Below are positions 11,839-23,517 of a stretch of DNA of 64,000 nt, in pieces. The first letter of the stretch is position 1. Every line of letters starts with the position of its first letter. The translations under genes were made by a program, and so were the position numbers. Source of the stretch: Jacaranda mimosifolia (taxonomy: Eukaryota > Streptophyta > Magnoliopsida > Lamiales > Bignoniaceae). The DNA lies in the NCBI GenBank assembly GCA_018894105.1, contig CM032121.1, positions 3,705,007 to 3,769,006 on the forward strand. Direction: 5' to 3'. The notes below the pieces were generated by a model. It had not been told where the DNA came from. It was given only the letters and a program-made list of their open reading frames with translations, and did no database searches.

Positions 11839-12514
11839 TAGGATTGTTAATGGGTCAGATTTGAATCAAATCAGTTATATTCAAATTTAAATTCGGTTCA
11901 ATATCTTATAAAATCTTTATTAGTCAGTATTATATTCAAATTCGATGAATACCTAAAATCCAATATAAAAAATCCGACTCGATTCAATATTTATTTATTT
12001 ATTTATTCCTTTTGAATTGTATAAAAATATTCTATTTATAAAGTAAATGTATGTTATATTTGAATTTTTAATAATTTTTTATTATATATTAGTCTAAAAA
12101 TTAAATATTTGAATAATAAAATCCGATTTCACATTATATTAATACATATGTGAATAATACACTATTATATTTGATATTTTATTAGTATTCTTCGTATTTT
12201 TTAGGCTAAAAACTCAATATTAATAGCATAACATAGGCATTAATTTAGATATTTGGTCAATATAATATATAAATTTAATTTTAAATTTTTTATTAATATT
12301 ATATATAAGAGTATTAATTTAATAAAAAATTATTAAAGTTCGGATTCAGATCTTTAACGAATCAAATTGTTTAATTCCATATTCAATTCACTTATTTTGA
12401 ATTTTGGATATTTATAATTAAATCTTATCCATCAAATATTTTAATCAAATAAAAATCCTAAAATTCGAATAAATTCATATTCGTTTCGGATTAAATTCCG
12501 ACCATTGACACCTA
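11839..12514 (+). mobile_element. hAT-like non-autonomous element, degraded copy
   Basis: About 676 bases alignable by eye, in order, with 32403-33119 (for example GAGTATTAATTTAATAAAAA and TTGTATAAAAATATT). The ends are imperfect inverted repeats: TAGGATTGTTAATGGGTCAG against the complement of the right end, TAGGTGTCAATGGTCGG. The flanking target duplication is no longer evident. Confidence 0.65.
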
Positions 12515-13600
12515 TCCGATAAGGAGGTCCATTTCAACCCAGGCCTGTTGTGGGATTGGCTCAAATTTAGATCCAGCCCAACCTTAGTAAATGGACAGGA
12601 CCTTTTTATATTTTCATTTTTAGATACGTATATTCCTCACATTTTTTTAAGAGTTTAAAGCAAATTTCTTATTTAAATACATGGCCTAGCTCGCTAGGCC
12701 CAAACCGACACAATAGTCCTGGGTCCCTGGATCAAGTTGGATCTGGGTATAGTCAAGAATCAAGATTGTTGAGTCTAACCCCGATTCACTCAATATGTAG
12801 GCCTATCCGGGTCTGGGCTGATCCGAATTTGTGCGGATTTTTTAAAATCAGGCCAATCCGAAAAGTAAGAAAAAATATTAAATCGAGTCGAATTTTTTTA
12901 TCGAATTTCAAATATTCATCGAATTCGAAAATAGTACCGATCATATATGTTATCGGATCAAATTCAGATATAAATTTTGATAATTAAATTCTAATTTGAA
13001 TATGTTCGATTCGATCCAAATCCAACTCGTTGACAACTTTAAACCGAGATTGTGGAATGATGATATCAAATTATATTCAAATTTTGTTAGGCCGGCTGAC
13101 GTCAAGGCATACGTCACACATGCTGAATGGATATTATTCTTCTTATACATAATATATGCTCGCTCTACCAAATTTAGCATTATAATTATTGCTTATTAGA
13201 AGAAAAAAAGAAAAAAGAAAAGGGGAATAAAAGTCTACATACATCTATTTTTAATGCTCTTTTCTGAGATGACATTTTGATCTTATCATTGCTCACATGA
13301 AAAATGGTGAAAGAATTTCAATATGAATTAAATACTCACTATAATAATTTTTCACTTTATTTGTGCAATAGGAATTAAAATAGTATATAAAAAGGACTTT
13401 TTGTACATTAAATTTTCATGTAGTTATATTCCAAATTCATCTTCTTAGCTAATTTTTAATTTTACTTCGCCATGATTGTATTGTTGTAGCAAAAGTTACA
13501 ACTATGATGTGGTCGCAAAATTTACAATTAAGATATTTGATTAAATTTATTTTAAAAAAGCTTTTATATGGTGCTAGATATTTTAGAAATTTATAAATGT
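12515..13600. other. Intergenic AT-rich DNA with transposon fragments
   Basis: No gene recognised. The stretch 12780-13045 resembles element-end sequence rich in CCGAATT and TCGAATTC words, but no clear termini or target duplication were found. Confidence 0.4.
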
Positions 13601-13611
13601 TAATAAGTTCT

Positions 13612-15350
13612 TGTTGTATTTGAATAATAAGATTTTAGAGTTTATAAAATATTAGTAATGATAATTTTATAATTAACATAATTAAAATTATAAGAGTTTG
13701 TTAAATTTTAAACATAAATTAGGAGTTTCTTCATTCCCCCACCCACCAACAACAAAATGCTTATCAGCCTTACATCTTATTTTGGTAGCTTATAATTTTT
13801 TTTTAATTTATTTTTTTAGTAAAATGGTAATGCATTATTGCCCGTGTGTTTTTATTAATCCAAACTTAAAACACCGTAATCTTGTAATATCCACATTAAT
13901 TATCACTTGAATTATCCTTCATTAACAATAATTAGTAAATTAAGCTATTTGATAAATATAAACCACCTCATCTAATCAACCTTTGAAATAAAATAAATCA
14001 TGATCTACAACTATATATAATTATTGGCATGTTAACAAGACCTAAAAACTAAAACGTCATATTGGCTATAGTTTGGTTGAGATCATAAGGTCGATAAAGT
14101 ATTTTTATTCCACCTTATTATTCGTTTGATTGAAGTAATAATAAACACTCAGGTCAAGATGAGTAAAAAAAAAAATCATACTTATATATGCAATTTCCAT
14201 GATAAGTTAACCTATCGTCCCCATGGAATTATTTATTCATAGGTCCACTTCTTGTGTTGAAATTATCTATTTACCCTTTAAGTTTTGAAATTATGAATTT
14301 TATATTTGAGTAATCAAGATGCTTTAATGTTAAACCAAACACAAGGACCACACCCACATACACATAAAATTAATCATGCAAACCAAACTATAGCGTAATG
14401 ATAAATAATAACACAAATTATCACATAATAAATAATTATAAGATAACTTAAAAATCAAACCAAACTATAAGTTCATATACTTGCCTCTCCAAATCAAAAT
14501 CATAAATAAACATTGTGTTTTAAATTATTTTTTATAAACTATTTACATACATTTATTGTTGACTAATTGGTTGAATAATATCGTTTCCGCACATAATAGC
14601 CTCAAGCAGATGTGTGTACATAAATAAAAAAAATACATATATACCTATAAAAGTAAAATTTATACTAAAATATCAATTCAAATTTAAAGTCCAAAATAAT
14701 TAAAATATAAGATTCAAATATTAATCCCAATCGATAAGAACTCCATCAAACTAGATAGCATTATATATACTGTAAAGGTAAGATGCCTTCAAATAGAAAA
14801 TTTCCACTTGACCAATCAACTTATTATATCTCTCTATATATTTTATGTTATTTGTGACACCATTTTTGTAACTAACCTACATTAATAAATTGTGCACGTT
14901 TGTGGGCATATACTAAATCAATGTTAGCACGATATTATAATTAAAATAAAACATGTTGGTTCCAACAACCGATCATATATATAACAAAAAAATTTCATAT
15001 ATAGTTTATTTGATCAATATTCCTATCAATTACACGTAAGTTGTCTTTTTTGTTTATTTAATAAAAAATGTTAAAAATAAATATGTTTATTATACAATTA
15101 GTTTGGATCGAATTAGCCAGTGACATCAATCTTTAGACGAGGTAATAAGTATAATCAAATATGAATGTATTTCTATTTTTGACATGAATAAAAAATCTAA
15201 TTTAATCAAAAAATAATTTCTTTTTTTTTTTTCCATTTCATCAAATTTACAAGTAAATAGAGGTATTCATTAAAAATGAAAATGTGGATATGATTCTCTA
15301 TAAACTACAATAAAATTAAATTATTAGAGGCAAATAAATAAAGGTACAAT
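13612..15350 (+). repeat. Non-coding repeat unit, copy A
   Basis: Shares an ordered series of landmarks with copies B (15597-17115) and C (19917-20873): AAGATTTTAGAG, ATTGTTGACTAATTGG, CAAGATTCAAATATTAATCCC-like text, GATGCCTTCAAATAG, ATGTTGGTTCCAACAAC and GATATGATTCT near the end. It begins with sequence resembling the inside of the PIF-like MITE at 11024. No coding potential seen. Confidence 0.8.
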
Positions 15351-15596
15351 TTTTAAGATATTTTTATAAATTAATTAAATAATTATTATATATTAATAAT
15401 ATAATTATTTCTTAAATACTTTCTATATTAATTAAATAATTATTTATATTAATAATTTACTTCTTTGTATTTTTAAATATTATATATAATGTTAAATAAT
15501 TATTATATATTAATAATTAAATTTTATTGAGTTGAGCTGAGCTAGAACTCAAGCTCAAAAAATTTTTCGAACTCGACTTATTTATGCCCCTAGTAT
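15351..15596. mobile_element. AT-rich spacer ending in a truncated hAT-like terminus
   Basis: Ends with GAGCTGAGCTAGAACTCAAG and then ATTTATGCCCCTA, resembling the right end of the hAT-like element at 30565-30918. The left terminus is missing. Confidence 0.4.
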
Positions 15597-17115
15597 AGTA
15601 TTTGAATAAATAAGATTTTAGAGCTTATAAAATATTACTAATGATAATTTTATAATTAACATGATTAAAATTATAAGAGTTTGTTAAATTTTAAACATAA
15701 GTTAGGTATTTCTTGAATTTTTTTTTAAATGCTTATCGGCCCTAAATCTTATTTTGATAGCTTATGAGATTTTTTTCTTAAAAAAATTATTTATTTTTAG
15801 TGAAAATGGTAATGCATTATTACCCACATATTTTTATAAATTTAAACTTAAAACATCGTAATCTTGTAATATCCACATTATCACTTGAATTATCCCTCAT
15901 TAACAATAATTAGTAAATTAAGCTATTTGATAAATATAACCAACCTCTTCTAATCAACCTTTGAAATAGAAAATCAATCATGATCTACAACTATATATAA
16001 TTCTTGGCATGTTAATGAGACCTAAAACTAAAACCTTATAAGTTCGTATACTTGTCTCCCCAAATCATAATCATAAATAAACATTGTGTTTTAAATTATT
16101 TTCTATGAAATATTATATAAATAATATACAATATTTACATACATTTATTGTTGATTAATTGGCTAAATAATAGCATTTTTACACATAATTGTCTCAAGTA
16201 CACCTGCGTACATAAATCAAAAAAATATATACATACCTATAAAAGTAAAATTTAAACAAAATATAAATTCAAGTTAAAAGTCCAAAATAACTAAAATAAA
16301 AGATTCAAATATTAATCCCAACTTATAAGAACTCCACCATACTTAGATAGCATTATTTATACTCCAAGATAAGCTGCCTTCAAATAGAAAATTTCCACTC
16401 TACCAATCAACTTATTAATTGATATCTCTACATATATATTCTGATATTTGTGTCACTATTACTTAACTAATATACATTTATAAATTGCCAATATTCATAT
16501 ATTCGGACAATTTTAACAATATCACTTGTGCAACTTTGCGGGCATATACTAAATTAATGTTATCACGATATTATAATTAAAATAAAATATGTTGGTTCCA
16601 ACAACCGATTATATATATAACAAAATTTTTCCGTATATAGTTTATCTGATCAATCGTATCAATTACATGTAAGTTGTATTTTTTATTTATTGAATAGCAA
16701 ATGTTAAAAATAAATCTGTTTATTATACAATTAATTTGGATCGAATTAGTCAGTGACATAAATCTTTAGACGAGATAGTAAGTATAATTAAATGTGGATG
16801 TATTTTTATTTTCGACATGAATTAGAGAATCTGATTTAATCAAAAAATACTTTCATATATATTTTCATATATATATATATTTATTTATTTTTTTCATTTC
16901 ACCAAATTTACAAGTAAATCGAGATATTCATAAAATTGAAAATATGGATATGATTCTCTATAAACTACAACAAAATTAGATTATTAGATGCAAATAAATA
17001 AAGGCATATTTCAAATTAATCACTGATGATATCCAATTTAAGTTGGCAATATTTAATCTTAATTGTCCTTATAACGTGTTGTCATATTTTTGGAGGCATA
17101 TGTGCTTAAAAATAT
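15597..17115 (+). repeat. Non-coding repeat unit, copy B
   Basis: Second copy of the unit at 13612-15350, same orientation. It continues further at its right end with TCCAATTTAAGTTGGCAA and GTGTTGTCATATTTTTGGA, text shared with copy C but not copy A. Confidence 0.8.
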
Positions 17116-19916
17116 AATAGAATCTATACTATTATATATGGCACAACGGTATATGATCCATAATTATGCAATTTTGATTTTAATTGTATAATTTTGGCCA
17201 AATATCAAATTCTTAGAATTTTGAATTTTTTAATTTAGTTGAAAAATTTTCGTTGGTTGTTTATTTACTTTTATATTGCATTTTAATACAATCAACTTAT
17301 CTATTATAAGTAAAATATCATGTTGTGTTTATCCAGAACTATAATATAGATTTCTATCTCATAAGATAATTTACAAAGTATCTATAATCATATTTTTATC
17401 TCATTAAATAAGTTTATGATTTAAAAAATATTTTATAAGCATTATAGTGAGTACTCTTATTAGAAAATTCTATCTTATAAATTTAATTTATCACATATTA
17501 ATAGATCAATATTTTATTTATTCTAGATATAAATTTTATTATTCTATAATTATTCTTTTTATATTTTATTTCTACATTATTCGTAATACAATTCTATATT
17601 TTTAATTTTAGGACTTTTTTTCCCAATTAGCATAATATAAAAAATTATAGTTTTTATATTATTTAAAAGTATTAGCATGCAATACTTTTTTGTTTTAATT
17701 AATTATATTTTACATATTTATTTTCAATACTATTTTCAAATATTTTTGTACGTTCGTATAAGAGTTTATCTTTGATATTGAAGTTTTATTTTACTATTAT
17801 TTTAGTTGTAGCTTTCTCGATTTATCTATATAAAATAATTATATATACTTCATAGTTGAATAATGTACCTCGACTAATGTGATGTTATGAAATATTTAAA
17901 AAAATTATAATTTTATTAAGTTGTTGAAATTATTTCAATTTTCTTATCAAATGAATAAAGAAATAATATATATATATATATATATTAAAATATTCATAAA
18001 ATTTATTAGCACTTGATTTACCCATTTCTAACAATGTGCATATAAGAATTTTTTTCTTCTATATAATATCATATGCTTTGATAAATTTATTTCATTTACT
18101 TATTTATAATATTTTTTTATAAGAAAATTATTTTATTTCTCTTTAATAAATAAATTATTTATAAAATATTATGTACATACAACTAAAGTTTCATTGCTAA
18201 GTAAATACTTTTACATAATTGATATATTTCATATTTAATCATTATATTCACTTTGATAATATTAACTATAAAAAATTAAATGGATATATGAAGTAATGAA
18301 AATATCTAATAAATATGATTTCTAATAAATATTAACTTATTTTTTTATTTAAAGAGTGAGATTTTTTTTAATTTAATTATATAGATTTATCAAAAAAAGC
18401 TTAAGATTTATCCAGAAAAAGTAGATGATAAACTAAGTTATTTCAAAACAACAACCAATTTTTCATATTTATTTTTTTATGTATGTTTATATAGATAAAA
18501 TGAAATTATTTTTAGTTGAAGTAGTACAATAGTCAATTATTTATAATGAAAATTAATAAATAAATAAATAATATTCAATCATTAGGTCAAATAAACTATT
18601 TTTATTTATTAATTAAATAATTATTTTGTAGAAAACTTCAAAAGTAAAATTAAAATATTTAACAATCATAATTATCTCTTAATACTGTAACTTACTTAAA
18701 AAATTTTACAACTTATTTGTTGCTTATAAAAGAGATAAACAAATATTTATGTAAAATATCAAATCCTCACTTTTTTTATTAAAGAGTTAGAAGTTTGAGA
18801 AATAAATAATTATAAATTAATTGATATGCATGCAAGTCCTCAATTTATTGAAATCTTTAAACTTAATTATTTTTAAAATAATATTTTTAGATATGTAAAA
18901 TATTTTTGGATAAAATTATATATATAGAATACAACATATAATTTAATTGAAGACTTTGTTTCAAATGTAAATAGTTACTTTCTACAACCACTATATAAAC
19001 TCTGTTGTATTATTAATTTATATCATTTTACTTTTTTAGCAATATAGTAATGGAGAACTTATTTTTAATTATTTGAAATAGATTCTTTTATATGGGAAAT
19101 GTATATAGTTGACATAGTTGAAAATTTTCAAAAGTTCAATCAATGACAACTTAAATAGAAAATGATATCAATTTTTATAATTTTGAATATATTTAATTAT
19201 GCTATTTTATAATTATATTGTGTATATTTATTTTAATATTGTTATAATAATTCATAAAAATATTTTTACATGGATTAATGATGTGAGAAAAAAAAATGAC
19301 TGAAACTAAGTATTCATTTACTATTTTTAATTTTTACATTCTAATTATAAAAGAAACTTATGAGAGATTGATATTTTATTTTAAACTGAATATTAAAAAT
19401 TCACTTATTATTTCATTCATGTACATCATATATGTTAATTGATATTTCAAAAATAATAAAATAACTACATACATAAATAAATAAAATAAATTTTATTTAT
19501 TAGAGCTACATATATGAAATACGAAGAGATCTTTTGACTTATAAAAATTATATGTTACAAACTGCTTATTGAATTAGTTATCAAATTTAGTAACATAAGG
19601 TAAGTTATTTTCATAGATAAAGTACAAAGAGATTATATATTTGTTGTAACAAAAATTATTTAACATTTAAAATTCTCAAATATCATGAAAATTGTAACTA
19701 TAACTTTCACATTATTAAGAAATCATACAAAGAAGTTTTATATTAAAAAGAATTATTTGCTTATTTATCATATCAAAATATGTGTATATAAATATACATA
19801 TATATATTTATTTATATATAATTAATTTAAAAGCATATTTAGTAAAACATCTGCACTACTTTTATTTTCTTAATTAAATTTTTTTTAAAATTTTATCATT
19901 TTATAAAAACATAATT
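17116..19916. other. Extremely AT-rich region without recognisable genes
   Basis: About 2.8 kb of mostly A/T with short TA microsatellites, for example (TA)n near 17962-17984. It separates repeat copies B and C. Long ORFs are absent and no terminal repeats were identified. Confidence 0.5.
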
Positions 19917-20873
19917 AGCTGAATAATATCGTTTTCACACATAATTGCCTCAAGTACACGTGCGTACATAAATAAATAAAAAAAATACAATCCTACGAAA
20001 GTAAAATTTATAATAAAATATCAATTCAAATTAAAAGTCCAAAATAACTAAAATATAAGATTCAAATATTAATCCCAACCGATAACAACTCCGCTAGACT
20101 TAGATAGCATTATTTATACTCTAAAGATAAGATGCCTTCAAATAGAAATTTTCCACTCTACCCATCAACTTATTAATTGATATCTCCACATATATTTTGT
20201 GATATTTGTGACACTATTACGTAACCAATATACATTAATAAATTTGCCAATATTCATAAATTCGGATAATTTTAACACTATCACTTGTGCACCTTTGTGG
20301 GCAAATACTAAATTAATGTTAGCACGATATTATAATTAAAATAAAATATGTTGGTTCCAACAACGGATTATATAACAAAATTTTTCCATATATAGTTTAT
20401 TTGATCAATCCTATCAATTACACGTAAGTTGTATTTTTCGTTTATTTAATAGCAAATGTTAAAAATAATTAATCTCTTTATTATACAACTAGTTTGGATC
20501 AAATTAGTCAATGACATAAATCTTTAGACGAGGTAGTAAGTATAATCAAATGTGGATGTATTTCTATTTTCAACAGGAATTACAGAATCTAATTTAATCA
20601 AAAAGTATACTTTATTTTATTTTATTTTTTCATTTCACCAAATTTACAAGCAAATAGAGGTATTCATAAAAATAAAATAAAATGAAAACATGGATATGAT
20701 TCTTCCTAAACTACGAAAAAATTAGATTATTAGAGGCAAATAAATAAAGGCACATTTTCAAAGTAGTCACTCATGATATCCAATTTAAGTTGGCAATTTA
20801 ATCTTAATTGTCCTTATAATGTGTTGTCATATTTTTGGAAGCATATGTACTTAAGAATATACTAGAATAATCT
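19917..20873 (+). repeat. Non-coding repeat unit, copy C (left-truncated)
   Basis: Third copy of the 13.6-17.1 kb unit, starting at GCTGAATAATATCG and lacking the MITE-like left part. It is closer to copy B than to copy A at the right end (GTTGTCATATTTTTGGAAGC). Confidence 0.8.
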
Positions 20874-21041
20874 ATAAATGATGATAAAATAATCTTAAAA
20901 AATAAAAAAATAATTTTATTATTTTATATATAGACAATCTTCAAAATGATGCCCATATATTTTACAATTACAAGCAAATAGTTTGTCCAACTATCTCCAA
21001 GAAATTTCAAACTTGCAAGAGGAAAAAGAATGCCTGAGAAG

Positions 21042-21946
21042 TAGGGGTGTTCAAATCCAATCCAATCCAATCCAAAAAAAAACCGACGAATCGATCCAAA
21101 AAATCGAAAACCGATTAAAACCGATTTTTTTTTGTTTAAATTGGATTTGTTTTTTTATAACCGATCGGTTCGGTTCGGTTTTCGGTTTCAGTCTGAAAAA
21201 CCGATCCAATCCAAATCGAACCGATTTATATATTAATAAAATAAAATAAATATTTTAATTATAAAAATATTAAATATATTTAAATAAAACTAAACCTATA
21301 AGTGTAAACCCTAAACTTAATTTTCCACTTATTCTATTTAGATTTAATTGTTCTTTATGTAAAATTTGGACATGTCTAGTTGGTGCATCAACCCTCAAAA
21401 ACTGATTATGCTTGGAGGTTGCTAAAGGTATTGGATGTATTTGTTGCTGTCATTGTGATTCTTAATGAGGATAGTCTCTGCTGGAATTACCTTGGCTACT
21501 TTATTATTTTTTTTTTTGTTGAACTGGATATTCGAACCTATGTTGTACTAGAAGCTACAATTTCATCTCAGCTTCTTTTACTGTTGCTGGCCAATTACTT
21601 TTCTAATTACTCTTTTGGAAGTCAAATTTGAAACTTGATGAATTTATGAATTATGTTTATTATTGACTTCTTGTGGACTTATATAATTTTATAATCTAAG
21701 TATTCTTACTTAATTTAGTTCAATTTTGTTGCCAAATGATATTATTTTCACTTACTTTAAAAAAATAAAAAAATAAATTAAAAAACCGAATAACCGATCC
21801 AATCCAACCGATTTAAAATGGATTGGATTGGATTGGATTTACTATAAGAATCAAACCGATCCAAACCAATCCAAAAAATATTATATAATTTGGATCGGTT
21901 AGCTTTTTCCCCAAAATCGATCCAATCCAATCCGCGAACACCCCTA
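21042..21946. mobile_element. hAT-like non-autonomous transposon with intact ends
   Basis: 905 bases. The terminal inverted repeats TAGGGGTGTTC and GAACACCCCTA are perfect. The 8-base target duplication CTGAGAAG (21034-21041 and 21947-21954) is identical on both sides, as expected for hAT. Subterminal repeats of AATCC and AACCGAT occur near both ends. The middle (about 21310-21730) is less repetitive and could be captured DNA, but no transposase is encoded. Confidence 0.92.
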
Positions 21947-22230
21947 CTGAGAAGCCCTCTATTCAATTGGTGATAGTATAATTTACGTAGTAGATTATTC
22001 CGGATGAAACTTTTCAATTTTTTTTATTAATTATATTTATTTAAATTTTGTCAATTTTAAGAACTATTAAGCCCTTCTCGCATGATACGTGACGTATCAA
22101 TAATTAAATTTATTTATAATTAGCCATGATTTTAGAAACGTGAGGTAATCACACTATCATAATCACAAATATGTATTTTATAAAAGTCATTTTCAAGTTA
22201 TTTTCGATTTTAGCTTAATGAAGCAAAACT

Positions 22231-22483
22231 AAGGCTTTGTTTGGGAACATTCTCCCAAAACAAGTCTATTATGGAAGAGTGTTCCCAAAAATATCAGCCG
22301 TTTTCCTTCCTTTTCTTGCACAATAAATACCCCAAAAAGCCCCTCATTTTCTCATCTAATAACCAAAAGCCCACTTCATTTTGTATTCTCCAAAGCTGTG
22401 GCATCCCATCCCCCACTTCTCTCTTGTCTCCTCTCTCATGTGTGCCATAATAATAATAGCATCAGCAGTAATAGTAGTAGTAG

Positions 22484-22522
<39 letters not shown>

Positions 22523-22960
22523 AAAATAATAAAAAATCAACATACAAACAAATACATAAAATATTATAATACAACCCACATAATTATTTAATCAATCATT
22601 ACAAACTTACAACATAATTATATCCATTTACTATATATATACACATCATTTATTATTATTATTCTTACAATTAAAAAATTCAATTACTATCAAATTTTAC
22701 CCTTAAATACCAATGCAAAGGCATTGATTCGACATCAACAGTATAAAATGTATCATTTAAAATATAACCAAACATATCAAAACTCTTCAAACTCATTTTT
22801 TAACTATTCCCCAAAATATAATCAAACATTAATCACATTCCCCAACCTTCATTTCACATTCTACCACATTTCTTTTAACATTTATTCTCTCCAAACACAC
22901 AATAAACACATAATAAAATCAAACCAAAAAACATATCCAAACACTACCCTTTTTTTTTTT
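22231..22960. mobile_element. Possible PIF-like MITE with internal trinucleotide repeats
   Basis: The left end GGCTTTGTTTGGGAAC and the complement of the right end, GGGTAGTGTTTGGATATG, are loosely inverted, and TAA is found just outside each (after a T run on the right). The interior is rich in ATCAAAC and TCCAAACAC words typical of such elements. Confidence 0.35.
22447..22532 (+). repeat. Trinucleotide microsatellite (AAT/AGT/ATT)n
   Basis: Runs of ATA, AGT, AAT and then ATT triplets, the last two forming an A/T palindrome around 22490-22520. Confidence 0.9.
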
Positions 22961-23283
22961 TTAATTGTTGTTTTGTCTTAGCTAGCTAAATTTAAATATG
23001 AAAACGAAACGTTACAATAAACCACTTTGATCGAAATTCGCTTAGTGGTTTTTAGCTAATAATGTAAATTTTACATATAAAATATTAGATAAAAAATTCA
23101 TACTTAACAAATTCTAGTTATAAGTCAGTTTAATTTGTACAGCACATGAATGTCTTCGTAAACACATGTCAAGCAAATAATCAATTATGAAATCTCATGA
23201 CATTTGAATTTGGTCGAATTTTAATTTGATTATAAGTCGGATAAGATGAGAAGACCGACCCATATTAGGTTTAGCCCATCAGC

Positions 23284-23289
23284 CACGTG
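23284..23289 (+). promoter_or_regulatory. G-box/ABRE core upstream of the glutamine amidotransferase-like gene
   Basis: CCACGTGTAC contains CACGTG about 100 bases upstream of the TATA box. Such sites bind bZIP or bHLH factors, often in abscisic-acid or light responses. Function here is inferred from position only. Confidence 0.4.
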
Positions 23290-23387
23290 TACATCATTAA
23301 ACTAATCAAGAAGTAGATTTCATTAACCAGCTAGTATTATTACTTTCTTGTGTTTATTTATTTATACAAATATACTTGTCATCAGTG

Positions 23388-23396
23388 TATATATAT
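23388..23396 (+). promoter_or_regulatory. TATA box of the glutamine amidotransferase-like gene
   Basis: GTATATATATGCGG lies 130 bases upstream of the ATG at 23518, followed by a GC-rich leader. Confidence 0.55.
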
Positions 23397-23517
23397 GCGG
23401 CGCGCCGGCGCCTAGACTTCTCCATCAGTTCTGTCTGTGTCTCTCTTTTTCCACATCCTAAGCCCTCGGCTTTTTCTAGACAGAAAAGAAGGATACTGTA
23501 AAGGCGGCGGCGACGAC

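Noticed and set aside
17116..19916. Possible centromeric satellite or organelle insertion
   Set aside because: No regular period and no recognisable organelle gene; the region is only very AT-rich.
20983..21249. 88-residue frame with a coiled-coil-like start
   Set aside because: It lacks an ATG at its start and runs across the boundary of the hAT-like element at 21042, so it is a chance fusion.
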